Of a DNA stretch of 64,000 bases, positions 1 through 9,341 are shown one piece after another (position 1 is the stretch's first letter; each line of letters begins with the position of its first letter). The notes beneath the pieces were generated by a model that did no database searches, was not told where the DNA came from, and worked only from the letters and a program-made list of their open reading frames with translations. Both the position numbers and the translations under genes were made by a program. Origin of the DNA: Candidatus Skiveiella danica (lineage in GTDB: Bacteria; Pseudomonadota; Gammaproteobacteria; Burkholderiales; Burkholderiaceae_C); the NCBI GenBank assembly GCA_016721925.1, contig JADKHE010000013.1, forward strand, positions 1 to 64,000, given 5' to 3'.

Positions 1-181
1 CCGTTCTTCACGATGGACTGGATGACTTCGCAGAGGGAGAGGATGCCGACCAGTTCTTCGTGCTCCATGACCACCAGCGAGCCGATGTCCTTCTCGGCCA
101 TGATGTCCTGCGCGCCAGCGCTCGTCGGGGTGACGGTGAAAGGGTGTTGCCCTGACGCGAAGGATGCCGCTGACTTTCCAT
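1..181 (-). CDS. CBS-domain protein, N-terminal part, cut by the window edge
   Basis: Read on the minus strand from an ATG at 179-181, the DNA encodes a typical start of a small CBS-domain protein. Conserved stretches are DIMAEKDIGSLVVMEHEEL and VGILSLCEVIQSIVKNG, the central part of a CBS motif that usually binds adenosyl ligands and acts as a sensor. The first 25 codons change frame twice: an extra G directly after the ATG, and lost bases near 140-150. The expected start reads like MKVSGILRVKGNTLFTV. The rest of the gene lies beyond position 1. The frame changes look like sequencing error because the protein is otherwise conserved. Family assignment is fairly secure; the biological role is unknown. 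Confidence 0.7.
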
Positions 182-282
182 GTGATCTCCAATGTCGCCG
201 CCGTGGCGTATTTCCGAAAAGAATATGGCCCACAATTGGAAGAAAAAACACATTCCGCACCACAGAAACTTTGGAGACCCGC

Positions 283-1574
283 ATGCCCGGCTATTTCGAC
301 CCCGGCGCTTCGACACCCCGGCGCTGCACGCGGTGCCGCCCAGACCCCCGCTGCCGGCGCGCCGTGCCGATCCACCTGACGACCTCATTCGTTTTCGAAT
401 CCACGACCACGCGCTGGAGGCCCGTTCAACCGGGAGCGCGCCGGCCACGTCTGCAGCCGCATCAGCAACCCCACCAACGCGGTTTGAGCAGCGCATGGCG
501 GCGCTTGAAGGCAGACGGCGCCGATCGCCACCGCGAGCGGCCAGGCGGCGCTGCACCTGGCGATCGCCACGCTATGGGCGCGGGATCGCACATCGTGGCC
601 AGCACGGCCCCCTTTATGTGGCTCGCAGACCTGCTGCACTACACTTGCGCCGCTTCGGCATCGACACACCACCTTCGTGAAGCCCGGCGACATCGACGGC
701 TGGCGCGCCGCCGTGCGACCGAACACCGGCTGTTCTTTGGCGGAAACCGTCGGTAACCCGGGCCTGGACGTGCTCGACATCCCCACCGTCAGCGCCATTG
801 CGCACGAGGCCGGCATGCCGCTGCTGGTGGACTCCACCCTCACCTCGCCTGGCTGATCAAGCCCTTCGAGCACGGGCGGACCCGGTCTACCACCTGCGAC
901 CACTTTTGGGCCACGGCACGGGATCGGCGGCGTGGTGGTCGATGGCGGCAGCCTGACTGGGAAGGCCCGCGCTCGGCCGGCAGTTCGCCGAGCTGACCGA
1001 GGCCTACGAGGGCTTCCACAACATGGTGTTCACCGAGGAAAAGCACCGTGGGGGCCTTCCTGCCGGGCGCGCCGCGAGGGCTTGCGTGATTTCGGCGCCT
1101 GCATGAGCCCGCACACCGCCTGGCTGATCCCGCAGGGCATCGAGACCCTGCCGCTGCGCATGGCGCGGCACATGAGCAACACGCAGAAGGTGGTGGAATT
1201 CCGGCCGGCCAGTCCTTCGCCAGCCGCGTCGGCCACCCGATGCTGGAGAGCCACCCCAGCCAGCGCTGGCGCAACAACCGCTGCCGCGAGCGCGGGCTCG
1301 GTGTTCAGCTTCGACCTCAAGGGCAATCGCGAACAGGGCAAGAAGTTCATCGAAACGCTCAAAGTCTCCAGACACCTGGCCAACGTGGGGAGACTGCCGC
1401 TCGCTGGTGATCCACCCAGCCAGCACCACGCACTTCCGCATGAGCGACGAGGCGCTGGAACACGCCGGCATCGGCCAGGGCACGATCCGCCTGTCGATCG
1501 GTCTGGAAGACCCGGATGACCTGATCGAAGACCTGAAGCGCGCGCTCAAGGCCGCGGAAAAGGCAGGTGCATGA
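283..1574 (+). CDS. metZ: O-succinylhomoserine sulfhydrylase (MetZ), frame-broken
   Basis: A PLP enzyme of the Cys/Met metabolism family that makes homocysteine from O-succinylhomoserine and sulfide in methionine synthesis. Recognisable pieces in changing frames are PIHLTTSFVFEST (about 365-405), NPTNAV, AALHLAIATL, GMPLLVDSTL (about 810), EGLRDFGACMSPHTAWL (about 1078), GSVFSFDLKGNREQGKKFIE (about 1300) and the C-terminus RLSIGLEDPDDLIEDLKRAL. Together they give the normal length of about 400 residues. The segment that should hold the PLP lysine (about 885-910) is garbled. I count at least eight single-base frame changes. The stop overlaps the next gene's ATG (ATGA). A real pseudogene would be surprising given such even conservation, so I favour sequencing error. 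Confidence 0.8.
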
Positions 1575-2388
1575 TGCTTATTCAGGTCAACGGCGCACCC
1601 ACCTACTGCTACACCGGCGGCAAGCCTTTCGACGCCGCCAAACCCACCGTGGTGTTCATCCATGGCGTGCTCAACGATCACAGTGTCTGGATCCTGCAAA
1701 CGCGTTACCTGGCGAACCATGGCTTCAACGTGCTCGCGGTGGACCTGCCGGGCCACTGCCGCAGCGGCGGCGAGGCGCCCTCCTCGATTGAAGAGGCGGC
1801 CGATTTCATCGGTGCGTTGCTGGACGCCGCCGGCGTACAGCAGGCGGCGCTGGTCGGCCACAGCTGGGGCTCGCTGATCGCGCTGGAAGCCGCCTCGCGC
1901 CTCAAAGAGCGCGTGACGCACCTGGTGCTGGTGGGCACGGCGTTTCCGATGCGGGTATCGCCCGCGCTGATCGAGGCCTCGCTGAACGACCCGATGAAGG
2001 CGCTGACCATGGTCAACGTGTTTTCGCGCAGCACGCTGTGCGCGCCGCCTTCGGCGCTGGGCCGGGCACGTGGGTGTTCGGCGCTAGCATGGCACTGGGC
2101 CGGCGGGTACTGGCCAGCAACCCGGCGGTGAACGTATTCCACCGCCGGTTCTCGTGGCCTGCGACCGGTACGCCAACGGCGAGGTGGCTATCACCCAGAT
2201 CACCTGCCCGGTGCTGTTCCTGCTGGGAGGCGTGGACCAGATGACCCCGCCCAAGGCCGCGCAAGGCCTGATCAGCGCAAGGGAAGCGGGCAAGGCGGTG
2301 AAGGTGGAGACGCTGCCGGTCGGGCCACCAGATGACCGAGACGCCGGACGAGACGCTGGCGGCACTGCACGGGTTCCTGAAGGGCTGA
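1571..2388 (+). CDS. alpha/beta-hydrolase, frame-broken
   Basis: A serine hydrolase of the alpha/beta fold. The N-terminal 155 residues are intact and show the oxyanion region FIHGVLNDHS, the turn DLPGHCRS and the nucleophile elbow VGHSWGS (Ser near residue 98). After about 2035 the frame changes; the next pieces are GTWVFGASMALGRRVLASNP, then ITCPVLFLLGGVDQMTPP with the probable acid residue, and QMTETPDETLAALHGFLKG at the end. The His of the triad probably lies in the damaged stretch near 2325 (reads like GHQMTE). The ATG overlaps the metZ stop, so the two are probably co-transcribed. The substrate cannot be told from sequence. Confidence 0.75.
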
Positions 2389-2461
2389 CGCCGGCGCGGG
2401 CACTGCGCCCCGGCGCGGAGGGCGCGTCCGGTCGCCTCGGCCGGGCACCTCAATGACTATG

Positions 2462-2516
2462 GTTTCTATAGCAACTCACGACCGTTCAGCGCGGGATTTG
2501 GCTGTTTTCCTGAATT
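2462..2516 (+). repeat. intergenic palindromic repeat, copy A
   Basis: One copy of the 55-60 bp repeat found at least eight times in this window. The core reads TATAGC, five bases, ACGACCGTTC, AGCGCGGGAT, then TTGGC. Its centre can pair GACC with GGC arms around a CGC loop, and it overlaps the stop codon of the YihY gene. Divergent compared with the copy at 19547. Confidence 0.6.
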
Positions 2517-3623
2517 TTCGACCATCGGATCGGGCGCGAGCAAGGCATCGATCAGCGGCGTTGCGGCGGTCTTTTCCAGATCGACCAGCAGCACGTCACG
2601 GCCGTCCTCCAGCTGGCCGACCCAGTCCAGCTCCAGCAGCGTGTCGATGACCGGCTCCAGTTGCAGGCTGTCGACCTTCAGCCGATGCGCCAGGTCGGCC
2701 ACGTTCAGCCCTTTGGCCGGCGTGCCCCGGGCTGCATCGAGCACCTGGATCGCCTCGACGGCGAGCTGGAAACGCCAGCCGGGCGTGCCGCCGCGGCGCT
2801 GCACGCCCGCCAGCAGGCTGGGCAGGTAGGCCGCGATCACCGCGCCCAGCAGGACCACGATCCAGACGATGTACACCCACAGCAGCAGGATCGGCACGGC
2901 CGCGAAGGCTCCGTAGATCGCCGACATGCCGGGCAGCAGCGCGAGATAGAGCGCCAGGCCTTTCTTGGCCAGCTCCAGCCCGATCGCCACGAACACGCCG
3001 CCGGCCACCGCGTGGCCCCAGCGCACCCAGGTGTTGGGCACATAGCGGAACAAGGCGGCCATGCCCGACGCGACAAGGGCAACTCCATGAGATCGAGCAC
3101 GAACCGCAGCGCCGAGGGCATCGCACTGACCAGCCCGCGAGAGGCCGAAGCCGCGTAGAGCCCGTGGCCAGCAAGCCGCCAGGGCCAGCGGCCCCAGCGT
3201 CAGCACGGCCCAGTACATGAGCACCCGCTGGGCCAGCGGACGCGCGCGGCGCACGCGCCAGATGCCGTTGAGCGTGCGGTCAATGGTGAGGATCAACGAC
3301 AGCGCCGTGACCAGCAGGAAGGCGAAGCCGAACATGCCGACCCGGCTGGCCTTGGCTGAAAACTGGTTGAGATAGCCCATGACCTGGCGCGCGATGGCAT
3401 CGGGGAACAGGCTGTCCGAGAGCCACTGCTGCAGCACGCCTTGCAGTTTGTTGAAAGCGGGAAAGGCAGAGAACACCGCCAGCAACACGGTGAACAGCGG
3501 CACCAGCGAAATCACGGTCGTGAAGGTGAGGCTGCTGGCCGTCAGCGCCAGGTGATCCTCTCGAAAGCGGTCGCGCAACGTGCGCGCGGTTTCCAGCCAC
3601 GGAAAGTGCCGCAGGGCCCGCAC
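2466..3623 (-). CDS. YihY/virulence factor BrkB family membrane protein
   Basis: An inner-membrane protein of the YihY/BrkB family (often called ribonuclease BN, although that activity belongs to another protein). The sequence shows the family signature REDHLALTASSLTFTTVISL near the N-terminus, then about six hydrophobic segments and a soluble C-terminal domain of about 110 residues that resembles a winged helix (HRLKVDSLQLEPVIDTLLEL). Two compensating frame changes at about 3140 and 3075 misread some 20 residues; the correct local reading is MPSALRFVLDLMELPL. No ATG is in frame at the start; GTG at 3621-3623 is the best visible choice, though upstream codons NQEWRQT also look coding. Divergent from the DUF2069 gene. 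Confidence 0.75.
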   Translation of the reverse strand: MRALRHFPWLETARTLRDRFREDHLALTASSLTFTTVISLVPLFTVLLAVFSAFPAFNKLQGVLQQWLSDSLFPDAIARQVMGYLNQFSAKASRVGMFGFAFLLVTALSLILTIDRTLNGIWRVRRARPLAQRVLMYWAVLTLGPLALAACWPRALRGFGLSRAGQCDALGAAVRARSHGVALVASGMAALFRYVPNTWVRWGHAVAGGVFVAIGLELAKKGLALYLALLPGMSAIYGAFAAVPILLLWVYIVWIVVLLGAVIAAYLPSLLAGVQRRGGTPGWRFQLAVEAIQVLDAARGTPAKGLNVADLAHRLKVDSLQLEPVIDTLLELDWVGQLEDGRDVLLVDLEKTAATPLIDALLAPDPMVENSGKQPNPALNGRELL

Positions 3624-3672
3624 GGTTTGCCGCCATTCCTGATTCGTCAGCGGCCGCTATGATGCCATTGCC

Positions 3673-4075
3673 ATGAACCCTGTTGACCCTTCCGTCCGCG
3701 CCACGCGCACCCCGGCCGTAACCAGCCTGCTGGCGCTGATCGTGCTCGCCCTGGCCCGGGAACTGTGGCTGGCGCCCTTGCGTCCGGGCGGCTCTGGCTG
3801 GCGCTCAAGGCGCTGCCGCTGTGCCTGCCGCTGGCCGGCCTGCTGAAGAACCGCATGTACACCTACCGCTGGCTCAGTCTGGTGGTGTGGCTGTATTTCA
3901 TCGAAGGCGTGGTGCGCGCCTGGAGCGATCCGCCGCCCGGCAACTGGCTCGCCCTGCTGGAAATCGCCCTGTGCCGCGCCATCTTTGCCGCGTGCGCGCT
4001 GCACGTGCGCCTGCGCTTTCGCAACGCGAAGGCCCTGCGGCCGCCGCCGCTGCACCGACCGGCGCACCGCCATGA
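3673..4075 (+). CDS. DUF2069 family membrane protein, frame-broken
   Basis: A small inner-membrane protein of about 130 residues. The start at 3673 gives MNPVDPSVRATRTPAV and a first hydrophobic helix (LLALIVLALARELWL). After a frame change near 3785 comes WLALKALPLCLPLAGLLKNR, then the family's best conserved part MYTYRWLSLVVWLYFIEG followed by VVRAWSD. The last helix is ALCRAIFAACALHVRLRF, and the end (GAPP, stop at 4073-4075) needs one more frame change. The stop overlaps the ATG of the following oxidase gene. The function of the family is unknown. Confidence 0.65.
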
Positions 4076-5500
4076 GCGCCCTGCTGGACGAGTTGCGCCA
4101 TATCACCGGCGCCGCCCAGTGTTCACCGACGGCGATCTCAGCGCTTTCACCCAGGACTGGCGCAGGCGAGCGCACGGCAAGGCCCTGGCCGTGGTGCGCC
4201 CCGGCAGCACCGACGAGGTGGCCGCCATCGTGAAGACCTGCGCACGGCATCAGGCGGCCACGGCGTGAGTCTGGTGCCGCAGGGCGGCAACACCGGGCTG
4301 GCCGTGGGCTCGGTCCCGGACAGCAGCGGCGGCAGGTGGTGCTGAGCCTGACCCGGCTGAACGCGGTGCGCGCCATCGACGCCGACAACCTGACCATCAC
4401 GGTGGAGGCGGGCTGCGTGCTGCAGCACGTGCAGGAGGCGGCCGAAGCCGCCGGCCTCCTGTTTCCCCTGAGCCTGGCGGCGGAGGGCAGTTGCACCCTC
4501 GGCGGCAACCTGGGCACCAACGCCGGCGGCACCCAGGTGGTGCGCTACGGCAATGCGCGCGAGCTGTGCCTCGGCCTGGAAGTGGTCACCGCACAGGGCG
4601 AGGTCTGGCACGGCCTGTCCGGCCTGCGCAAGGACAACACCGGCTACGACCTGCGCGACCTGTTCATCGGCAGCGAAGGCACGCTGGGCATCATCACCGC
4701 GGCGACGATGAAGCTCTACCCCTTGCCGGCCGCACAGCTCACCGCGTGGGCCGCCGTTGCGTCCATGGAAGCCGCCGTGGCGCTGCTGGGACTGGCCCAC
4801 CATCGTCTCGGTGCGGGTCTCACCGGTTTCGAGGTCATGGGCCACTTTGCGCTGAGCCTGGTGAACAAGCACTTCCCCCAGCTCAGCGTGCCGCTCTACT
4901 CGCAGGCGCCGCCTTTTTTCGTCCTGCTGGAGGTCTCCGACCACGAATCCGAAGCCCACGCCCGCGCCCTGTTCGAGCACCTTGCTTGAAAGCGCGATGG
5001 AGCAGGCACTGGTCAGCGATGCGGTGGTGGCCGAGAGCCTGAACCAGGCACGGCACCTCTGGCACCTGCGCGAAAGCATTCCGCTGGGCCCAGGCAGAGG
5101 AAGGCCTCAACATCAAGCACGACACTCTCGATCCCGATCTCGCGCATCCCGGCGTTCGTGGAGCAGACCGACACCCTGCTGCAGCGCGAGATCCCCGGCG
5201 TGAGACTGGTCAATTTCGGACACCTCGGTGACGGCAATCTGCACCTACAACGTCCAGGCCCCCGAGGAAAGCGATGCCCGTGTCTTCCTGAGCGAGCAGG
5301 AAGACCGTGTGAACACGCTGGTCTTCGATTCGGTGGCCCGCTTCGGCGGCTCGATTTCGGCCGAGCACGGCATCGGCAGCCTGAAGGCCGATAAGTTGCC
5401 GCGCTACAAATCCGCGGTGGCGCTGGACCTGATGGGCGCCATCAAGCGGGCGCTGGACCCGCAGAACCTCATGAATCCGGGGCGGGTGCTCCGAGGTTGA
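4072..5500 (+). CDS. FAD-binding oxidoreductase, GlcD / D-2-hydroxyacid dehydrogenase type, frame-broken
   Basis: A flavoprotein of the GlcD/D-lactate dehydrogenase/D-2-hydroxyglutarate dehydrogenase family that oxidises a D-2-hydroxy acid. The PCMH-type FAD domain is visible: VVRPGSTDEVAAIVK, LVPQGGNTGLAVG, LGGNLGTNAGGTQVVRYGNA and DLFIGSEGTLGIITAATMKL. The C-terminal domain has LVNFGHLGDGNLHYNVQ (after correction; metal and substrate His residues), SISAEHGIGSLKADKLPRYK and the end ALDPQNLMNPGRVL. Frame changes occur near 4110, 4265, 4335, 4985, 5090, 5140 and 5245. Corrected length is about 470 residues, normal for the family. The exact substrate is not determinable. Confidence 0.8.
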
Positions 5501-5570
5501 GCGACTAGAATTTTGTGCTCGCCACCGCCTGAAAAGCTTCGGGCTCCCACCACTCAACCGGTCTCCAGGC

Positions 5571-6428
5571 ATGAACCAGCCGTCCCCGTCCCCGCACCCG
5601 CCGCGCCCGATCCGCTCGCAGTATGAAGACTTCGTGCGCCATGTGGACACGCACGGCGTGTTCAAGCCCGACCGCACGGGCACCGGCACCACCAGCGTGT
5701 TCGGCTACCAGATGCGCTTCGACCTGAACGAGGGCTTTCCGCTGGTCACCACCAAGAAGGTCCACCTGCGCTCCATCATCGTCGAGCTGCTGTGGTTCCT
5801 GCGGGGCGACACCAACGTGAAGTGGCTCCAGGAGCGCGGCGTCACGATCTGGGACGAGTGGGCCCGCCCGGACGGTGACCTCGGGCCGGTCTATGGGGTG
5901 CAATGGCGCAGCTGGCCCAAGCCCGATGGCGGGCACGTCGACCAGATCGCCGACGTCATCCAGACGCTCAGGACCAACCCCGACAGCCGCCGCATCATCG
6001 TGAGCGCCTGGAACGTGGCCGAGCTCGACCAGATGGCGCTGATGCCCTGCCACGCCTTCTTCCAGTTCTACGTGGCACCGGCCACCGAACCGGGCGGCAA
6101 GGGAAGACTCAGCTGCCAGCTCTACCAGCGCAGCGCCGACATCTTTCTGGGCGTGCCCTTCAACATCGCCAGCTACGCGCTGCTCACGCACATGGTGGCG
6201 CAGCAGTGCGACCTGGACGTCGGCGACTTCATCTGGACCGGCGGCGACTGCCACATCTACAGCAACCACGCCGAACAGGTGGCCCTGCAGCTCTCGCGCA
6301 CGCCCCTGCCCTACCCCACGCTGCACATCAAGCGCCGGCCCGATTCGATCTTCGACTACGAGTACGAGGATTTCGAGGTGCTGGACTACCAGAGCCACCC
6401 CGCCATCAAGGCGTCGGTGGCGGTCTGA
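5571..6428 (+). CDS. thyA: Thymidylate synthase
   Basis: Makes dTMP from dUMP using methylenetetrahydrofolate in the cytosol, releasing dihydrofolate that the nearby folA product recycles. The gene is intact at 285 residues. Key features are RTGTGTTSVFGYQMRF, the twin arginines at 140-141, the catalytic cysteine at residue 160 in MPCHAFFQF, the phosphate/dUMP-binding stretch QLYQRSADIFLGVPFNIASY, and HIYSNHAEQ near the C-terminus. The family usually has 264 residues in E. coli; the extra residues are a proline-rich N-terminal tail and a short insert after VAPATEPGGK. This is one of the few undamaged genes in the first 8 kb. Confidence 0.97.
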   Translation: MNQPSPSPHPPRPIRSQYEDFVRHVDTHGVFKPDRTGTGTTSVFGYQMRFDLNEGFPLVTTKKVHLRSIIVELLWFLRGDTNVKWLQERGVTIWDEWARPDGDLGPVYGVQWRSWPKPDGGHVDQIADVIQTLRTNPDSRRIIVSAWNVAELDQMALMPCHAFFQFYVAPATEPGGKGRLSCQLYQRSADIFLGVPFNIASYALLTHMVAQQCDLDVGDFIWTGGDCHIYSNHAEQVALQLSRTPLPYPTLHIKRRPDSIFDYEYEDFEVLDYQSHPAIKASVAV

Positions 6429-6441
6429 ACAAAGTTCCAAC

Positions 6442-7205
6442 GTGATCACCCGCCGGCAACTGGGCGCGCTGGTGGCGCTCACGCTGATGTGGGGCGTCAA
6501 CTGGCCGATCGCGGAATGGCGCGCCGTGGCGCTGCTGGGGCTACCCAACATGCTGGGCTGGCACGTGATGTCGATCTTCGGCGTGAAGGCGCTGGCCTCG
6601 GGCCGCGCCGCCATCCTGGGCTTCACCATGCCGATCTGGACGGTGCTGATCGGCGTGGGCCTGCTGGGCGAGCGGCTGACCGGTCGTGTGGCGTTTGCGG
6701 CCAGCGCCGTGGCGTTGGCGATCGGGCTGCTGGTGTCCGACGAGTTGCGGGCGCTGGCCGGGCGCCCGGTGGGCGTGCTCTGGATGGGCGGCGCCGCGGT
6801 GAGCTGGGCCATCGGCACGCTGATGATGCGGCGCACCCGGCACACCCTGCCGGTGGAGGCGCTCACCGTGTGGATGATGATCGGCTCGGCCGCGTGCATC
6901 TGGATCATCGCCGCGGCCACCGAGCCGCTGCCGACGCTGCGTTTCACGCCGGCGATGTGGGCCAGCCTGGCCTATGGCGTGCTGATCAACTACGGTTTTG
7001 CCCAGATCATCTGGTTCGGCCTGGCGCGCAATCTGCCGCCCGCCACCAGCGCGATGAGCATCATGGCGGTGCCGATGATCGGCACCCTGAGCGCGCCCTG
7101 ATCGTGGGCGAGTGGCCGCGCTGGCAGGATGGCGTGGCCATGGTGTGCGTGATGGCCGCCATCGCCGCCGTGCTGTTGCCCCCGCGCGGCCGGGCACAAT
7201 CCTGA
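6442..7205 (+). CDS. DMT-superfamily (EamA) transporter with internal loss and a frame change
   Basis: A multi-span inner-membrane permease of the drug/metabolite transporter superfamily. It starts with GTG at 6442, 13 bases after thyA. The first helix (LVALTLMWGVNWPI) joins directly to EWRAVALLGLPNMLGWHVMS, which in relatives begins the third helix; about 45 residues carrying helix 2 are absent while the frame is kept. The following helices (GRAAILGFTMPIWTVLIGVG and others) look normal. Near 7095 one base is missing, so the final stretch GEWPRWQDGVAMVCVMAAIA is read in another frame. Family members have about 290-300 residues; this one has about 255. The substrate is unknown. Confidence 0.75.
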
Positions 7206-7206
7206 C

Positions 7207-7724
7207 ATGCCCATCGACACCCGCCTTCACCTGATCTTTGCCCGCGCCGCCAACGGCGTGATCGGCCGAGACGGACATTTACCCTGGCACCTGCCCGAAG
7301 ACCTGGCCCATTTCAAGCGCACCACGCTGGGCTGCCCGGTCATCATGGGCCGCAAGACCTGGGACTCGCTGCCGGCGAAGTTTCGCCCGCTGCCGGGCCG
7401 CCTCAACATCGTCATCACCCGCCAGAGCGAGTGGCAGGCCGCGGGCGCGCAACGCGCCGGTTCCCTGACGAGGCACTGCGCCACTGCCCGGCCGGCGGCG
7501 ACGCCTGGATCATCGGGGGGGCGGAACTCTACGCCCAGACACTGCCGCTGGCGAGCACCGCCGTGGTCACCGACATCGAGGCCTCCTTCGAAGGCGACGC
7601 CTTTGCGCCACAATTCGGCCCCGACTGGGTTGAAACCGGGCGCGAGCGCCATCTCTCGGCCACGGGACTGGCGTTCAGCTTCGTCACCTACCAGCACCAC
7701 TCACCGCACGCACAGGAAATTTGA
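7207..7724 (+). CDS. folA: Dihydrofolate reductase, frame-broken
   Basis: Reduces dihydrofolate to tetrahydrofolate with NADPH; it closes the cycle opened by ThyA, whose gene lies just upstream. Visible motifs are LIFARAANGVIGRDGHLPWH with the substrate loop, LPEDLAHFKRTTLG (acidic active-site residue plus KRTT), PVIMGRKTWDSLP (NADPH site) and, after one frame change near 7450-7465, AWIIGGAELYAQTLPLAST and LSATGLAFSFVTYQ. The total is about 170 residues as expected. The frame change lies in the EWQAAGAQRA region and looks like an indel error, since both halves are fully conserved. Confidence 0.9.
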
Positions 7725-7725
7725 C

Positions 7726-8322
7726 ATGTCAGGACACGGTTTTCACGTTCACGGCCCGCACGACCACGAACTCGAGCATGCCCAGCAGGGCGGCCACGGC
7801 GGGCACGGGGAGTCGGGCGGCATGATCAACCAGATCGCGATGTTCACCGCCATCATCGCCACCGTGGGCGCCATCTTCGGCTACATGGGCGGCGCCACCC
7901 AGGCCAACGCCGGCCTGTACAAGAACAACGCGGCCATCAAGAAGACCGAAGCCTCCAACCAGTGGAACTACTTCCAGTCCAAGAGCACCAAGCAGTCGCT
8001 GGCCGAAGTGTCGCGCGACCTGGCCCCCGGCGAGGCCGAGAAGGCCAAATACCAGGCCAAGGTGGACCGCTACGAGAAGGAAAAGAACGAGATCAAGCTG
8101 GCCGCTGAAAAGCTGGAAGCCGATGCCACCGCCTGGGACAAGCAAAGCGACGAACAGATGCACCAGCACCACCGCTGGGCCCAGTCCACCACCGTGCTGC
8201 AGGTCTCGATCGCGATGGCGGCCATCGCGCTGCTGACCAGGAAGAAGTGGCTGGAAATCGCGATGTTCGTCGCCGGCGGCGCCGGCGTGATCGTCGGCGC
8301 AGCCGCGGCACTTCATTTTTAG
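7726..8322 (+). CDS. DUF4337 family membrane protein
   Basis: A 198-residue protein that starts two bases after the folA stop. A His/Gly-rich N-terminus (MSGHGFHVHGPHDHELEHA) is followed by one membrane helix (INQIAMFTAIIATVGAIFGY), a long charged helical region of about 90 residues likely to form a coiled coil (QSLAEVSRDLAPGEAEKAKY), and two closely spaced hydrophobic segments at the C-terminus. This layout is the DUF4337 pattern. The function of the family is unknown. The His-rich start might bind metal, which is speculation. Confidence 0.8.
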   Translation: MSGHGFHVHGPHDHELEHAQQGGHGGHGESGGMINQIAMFTAIIATVGAIFGYMGGATQANAGLYKNNAAIKKTEASNQWNYFQSKSTKQSLAEVSRDLAPGEAEKAKYQAKVDRYEKEKNEIKLAAEKLEADATAWDKQSDEQMHQHHRWAQSTTVLQVSIAMAAIALLTRKKWLEIAMFVAGGAGVIVGAAAALHF

Positions 8323-8500
8323 TAGCGTCAACAACCATTTGACGGTTTTTTTTGGGGTCTTTTTTTGGGGGCTTGTTTTTTTTGGCGGCTGGTCGAAGTA
8401 ACGAAAAGAGTTTTGGGGGGGTCCTGAGACCAGCCTACCTTTTGCCGGGGACACGCTGGAAAGCGTTGGGCGGCAAAGCGAAAGCGCTGCTCATTTTTTT
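8323..8500. other. low-quality stretch with mononucleotide runs, no reliable gene
   Basis: Directly after the DUF4337 stop the DNA turns into runs of T and G (for example at 8344-8390) mixed with ordinary sequence. A piece of the kind CCGGGGACACGCTGG at about 8447 resembles another piece near 8575, as if one stretch had been written twice. The first bases (TAGTAGCGTCAACAACCATT) faintly recall the intergenic repeat family. The 3' end of the TOPRIM-like gene probably falls in here. I see no other supported feature. Confidence 0.5.
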
Positions 8501-9341
8501 TTTTTTGGGGGCAACTTCTCCTCAACCGCACGATGCGCGTCCGAGCCAGACTCGGGGATCGCCTGATGCTTTTGCCGGGGATCCGGACTCCATTCAGCGC
8601 CGCTTCACCCCCCCGGCCGGCCCCCCCCCCCCCCCCCCTTTTTTTTTTTTTTTTTTTCCACCGACAAGCGAGCGTTGTAGCCCAGCCCCAGCCCCCCTGT
8701 GGACAACCCGCCATCGATCGTCACAAACCGTTTCAACGCCAAGTGTTTTTTTTTTTTTTTTTTTTTTGGGGCCATCCCTGGACTTGTCTGGGAGCGCCTT
8801 TTCGCAATGCACCAACCCCAATAGCGCCTGCTTGGGGGTCCGGCAGTTCATCCGGCGAGATAGGCTTTTTAAGATTTCACCTTTCGCGCCGATCAGCGTC
8901 CGCATGGCCACGGTGATCCGCCAGAACCGCGGCGGGAGCCCACCTCACGCACGCACTGCAATCCTGACTTGTCGGGAGCGCCCGCCGCCACGCAAAGTTG
9001 GGGTCCGGCGTCCCGGCGGAGGCAGCCCTTCGCGCTGGCAGCCACGGCCACGCGACCGCCAGAACCCAGGACTCCACCCACGCACGCACGAACAGGGTCG
9101 GGTGGCGCGCCCGCTGGGCACGGAATTCAACCAGACAGTTCGCACGATCCAAGTCCGTCAACAACACCATCACCTGCTGCTGCGCCATTTGGTACCAACT
9201 GCCCATCCTGGAACGCAGGTAGCCGTTACCCCTGTTGCCCAGCTTGAACGTCACGGTGTGCGGCGTTGGAACTTCAGAAATCAAGCGGAGGGCAATCGCC
9301 TCACTGAGCTGGTCTTCCGTCGCAACGGCGATCGGCGTCAT
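8490..9341 (-). CDS. small TOPRIM-like partner of the upstream ATPase, badly damaged sequence
   Basis: The ATG at 9339-9341 overlaps the ATPase stop (ATGA), so the two genes are probably translationally coupled. The N-terminus MTPIAVATEDQLSEAIALRL has a conserved Glu, and further on VMVLLTDLDRANC has an Asp-x-Asp motif; this Glu...DxD order suggests a TOPRIM-type nuclease fold. Later fragments in shifting frames are VLADHVAMRTLIGAKGE, ELPDPKQALLGLVHCE (9000-8800), LGLGYNARLS (about 8690) and SPSLARTRIVRL (about 8530). They occur in the order expected for one protein of about 220 residues that I recall as a companion of such ATPases. Homopolymer runs and a duplicated stretch inflate the gene, and its 3' end is uncertain. 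Role in phage defence is inference. Confidence 0.5.

Noticed and set aside
8340..8770. The runs of T, C and G as natural homopolymer elements or phase-variable tracts
   Set aside because: They occur only in the same stretch as duplicated, damaged coding sequence, and several runs interrupt what should be one protein. Artefact fits better.
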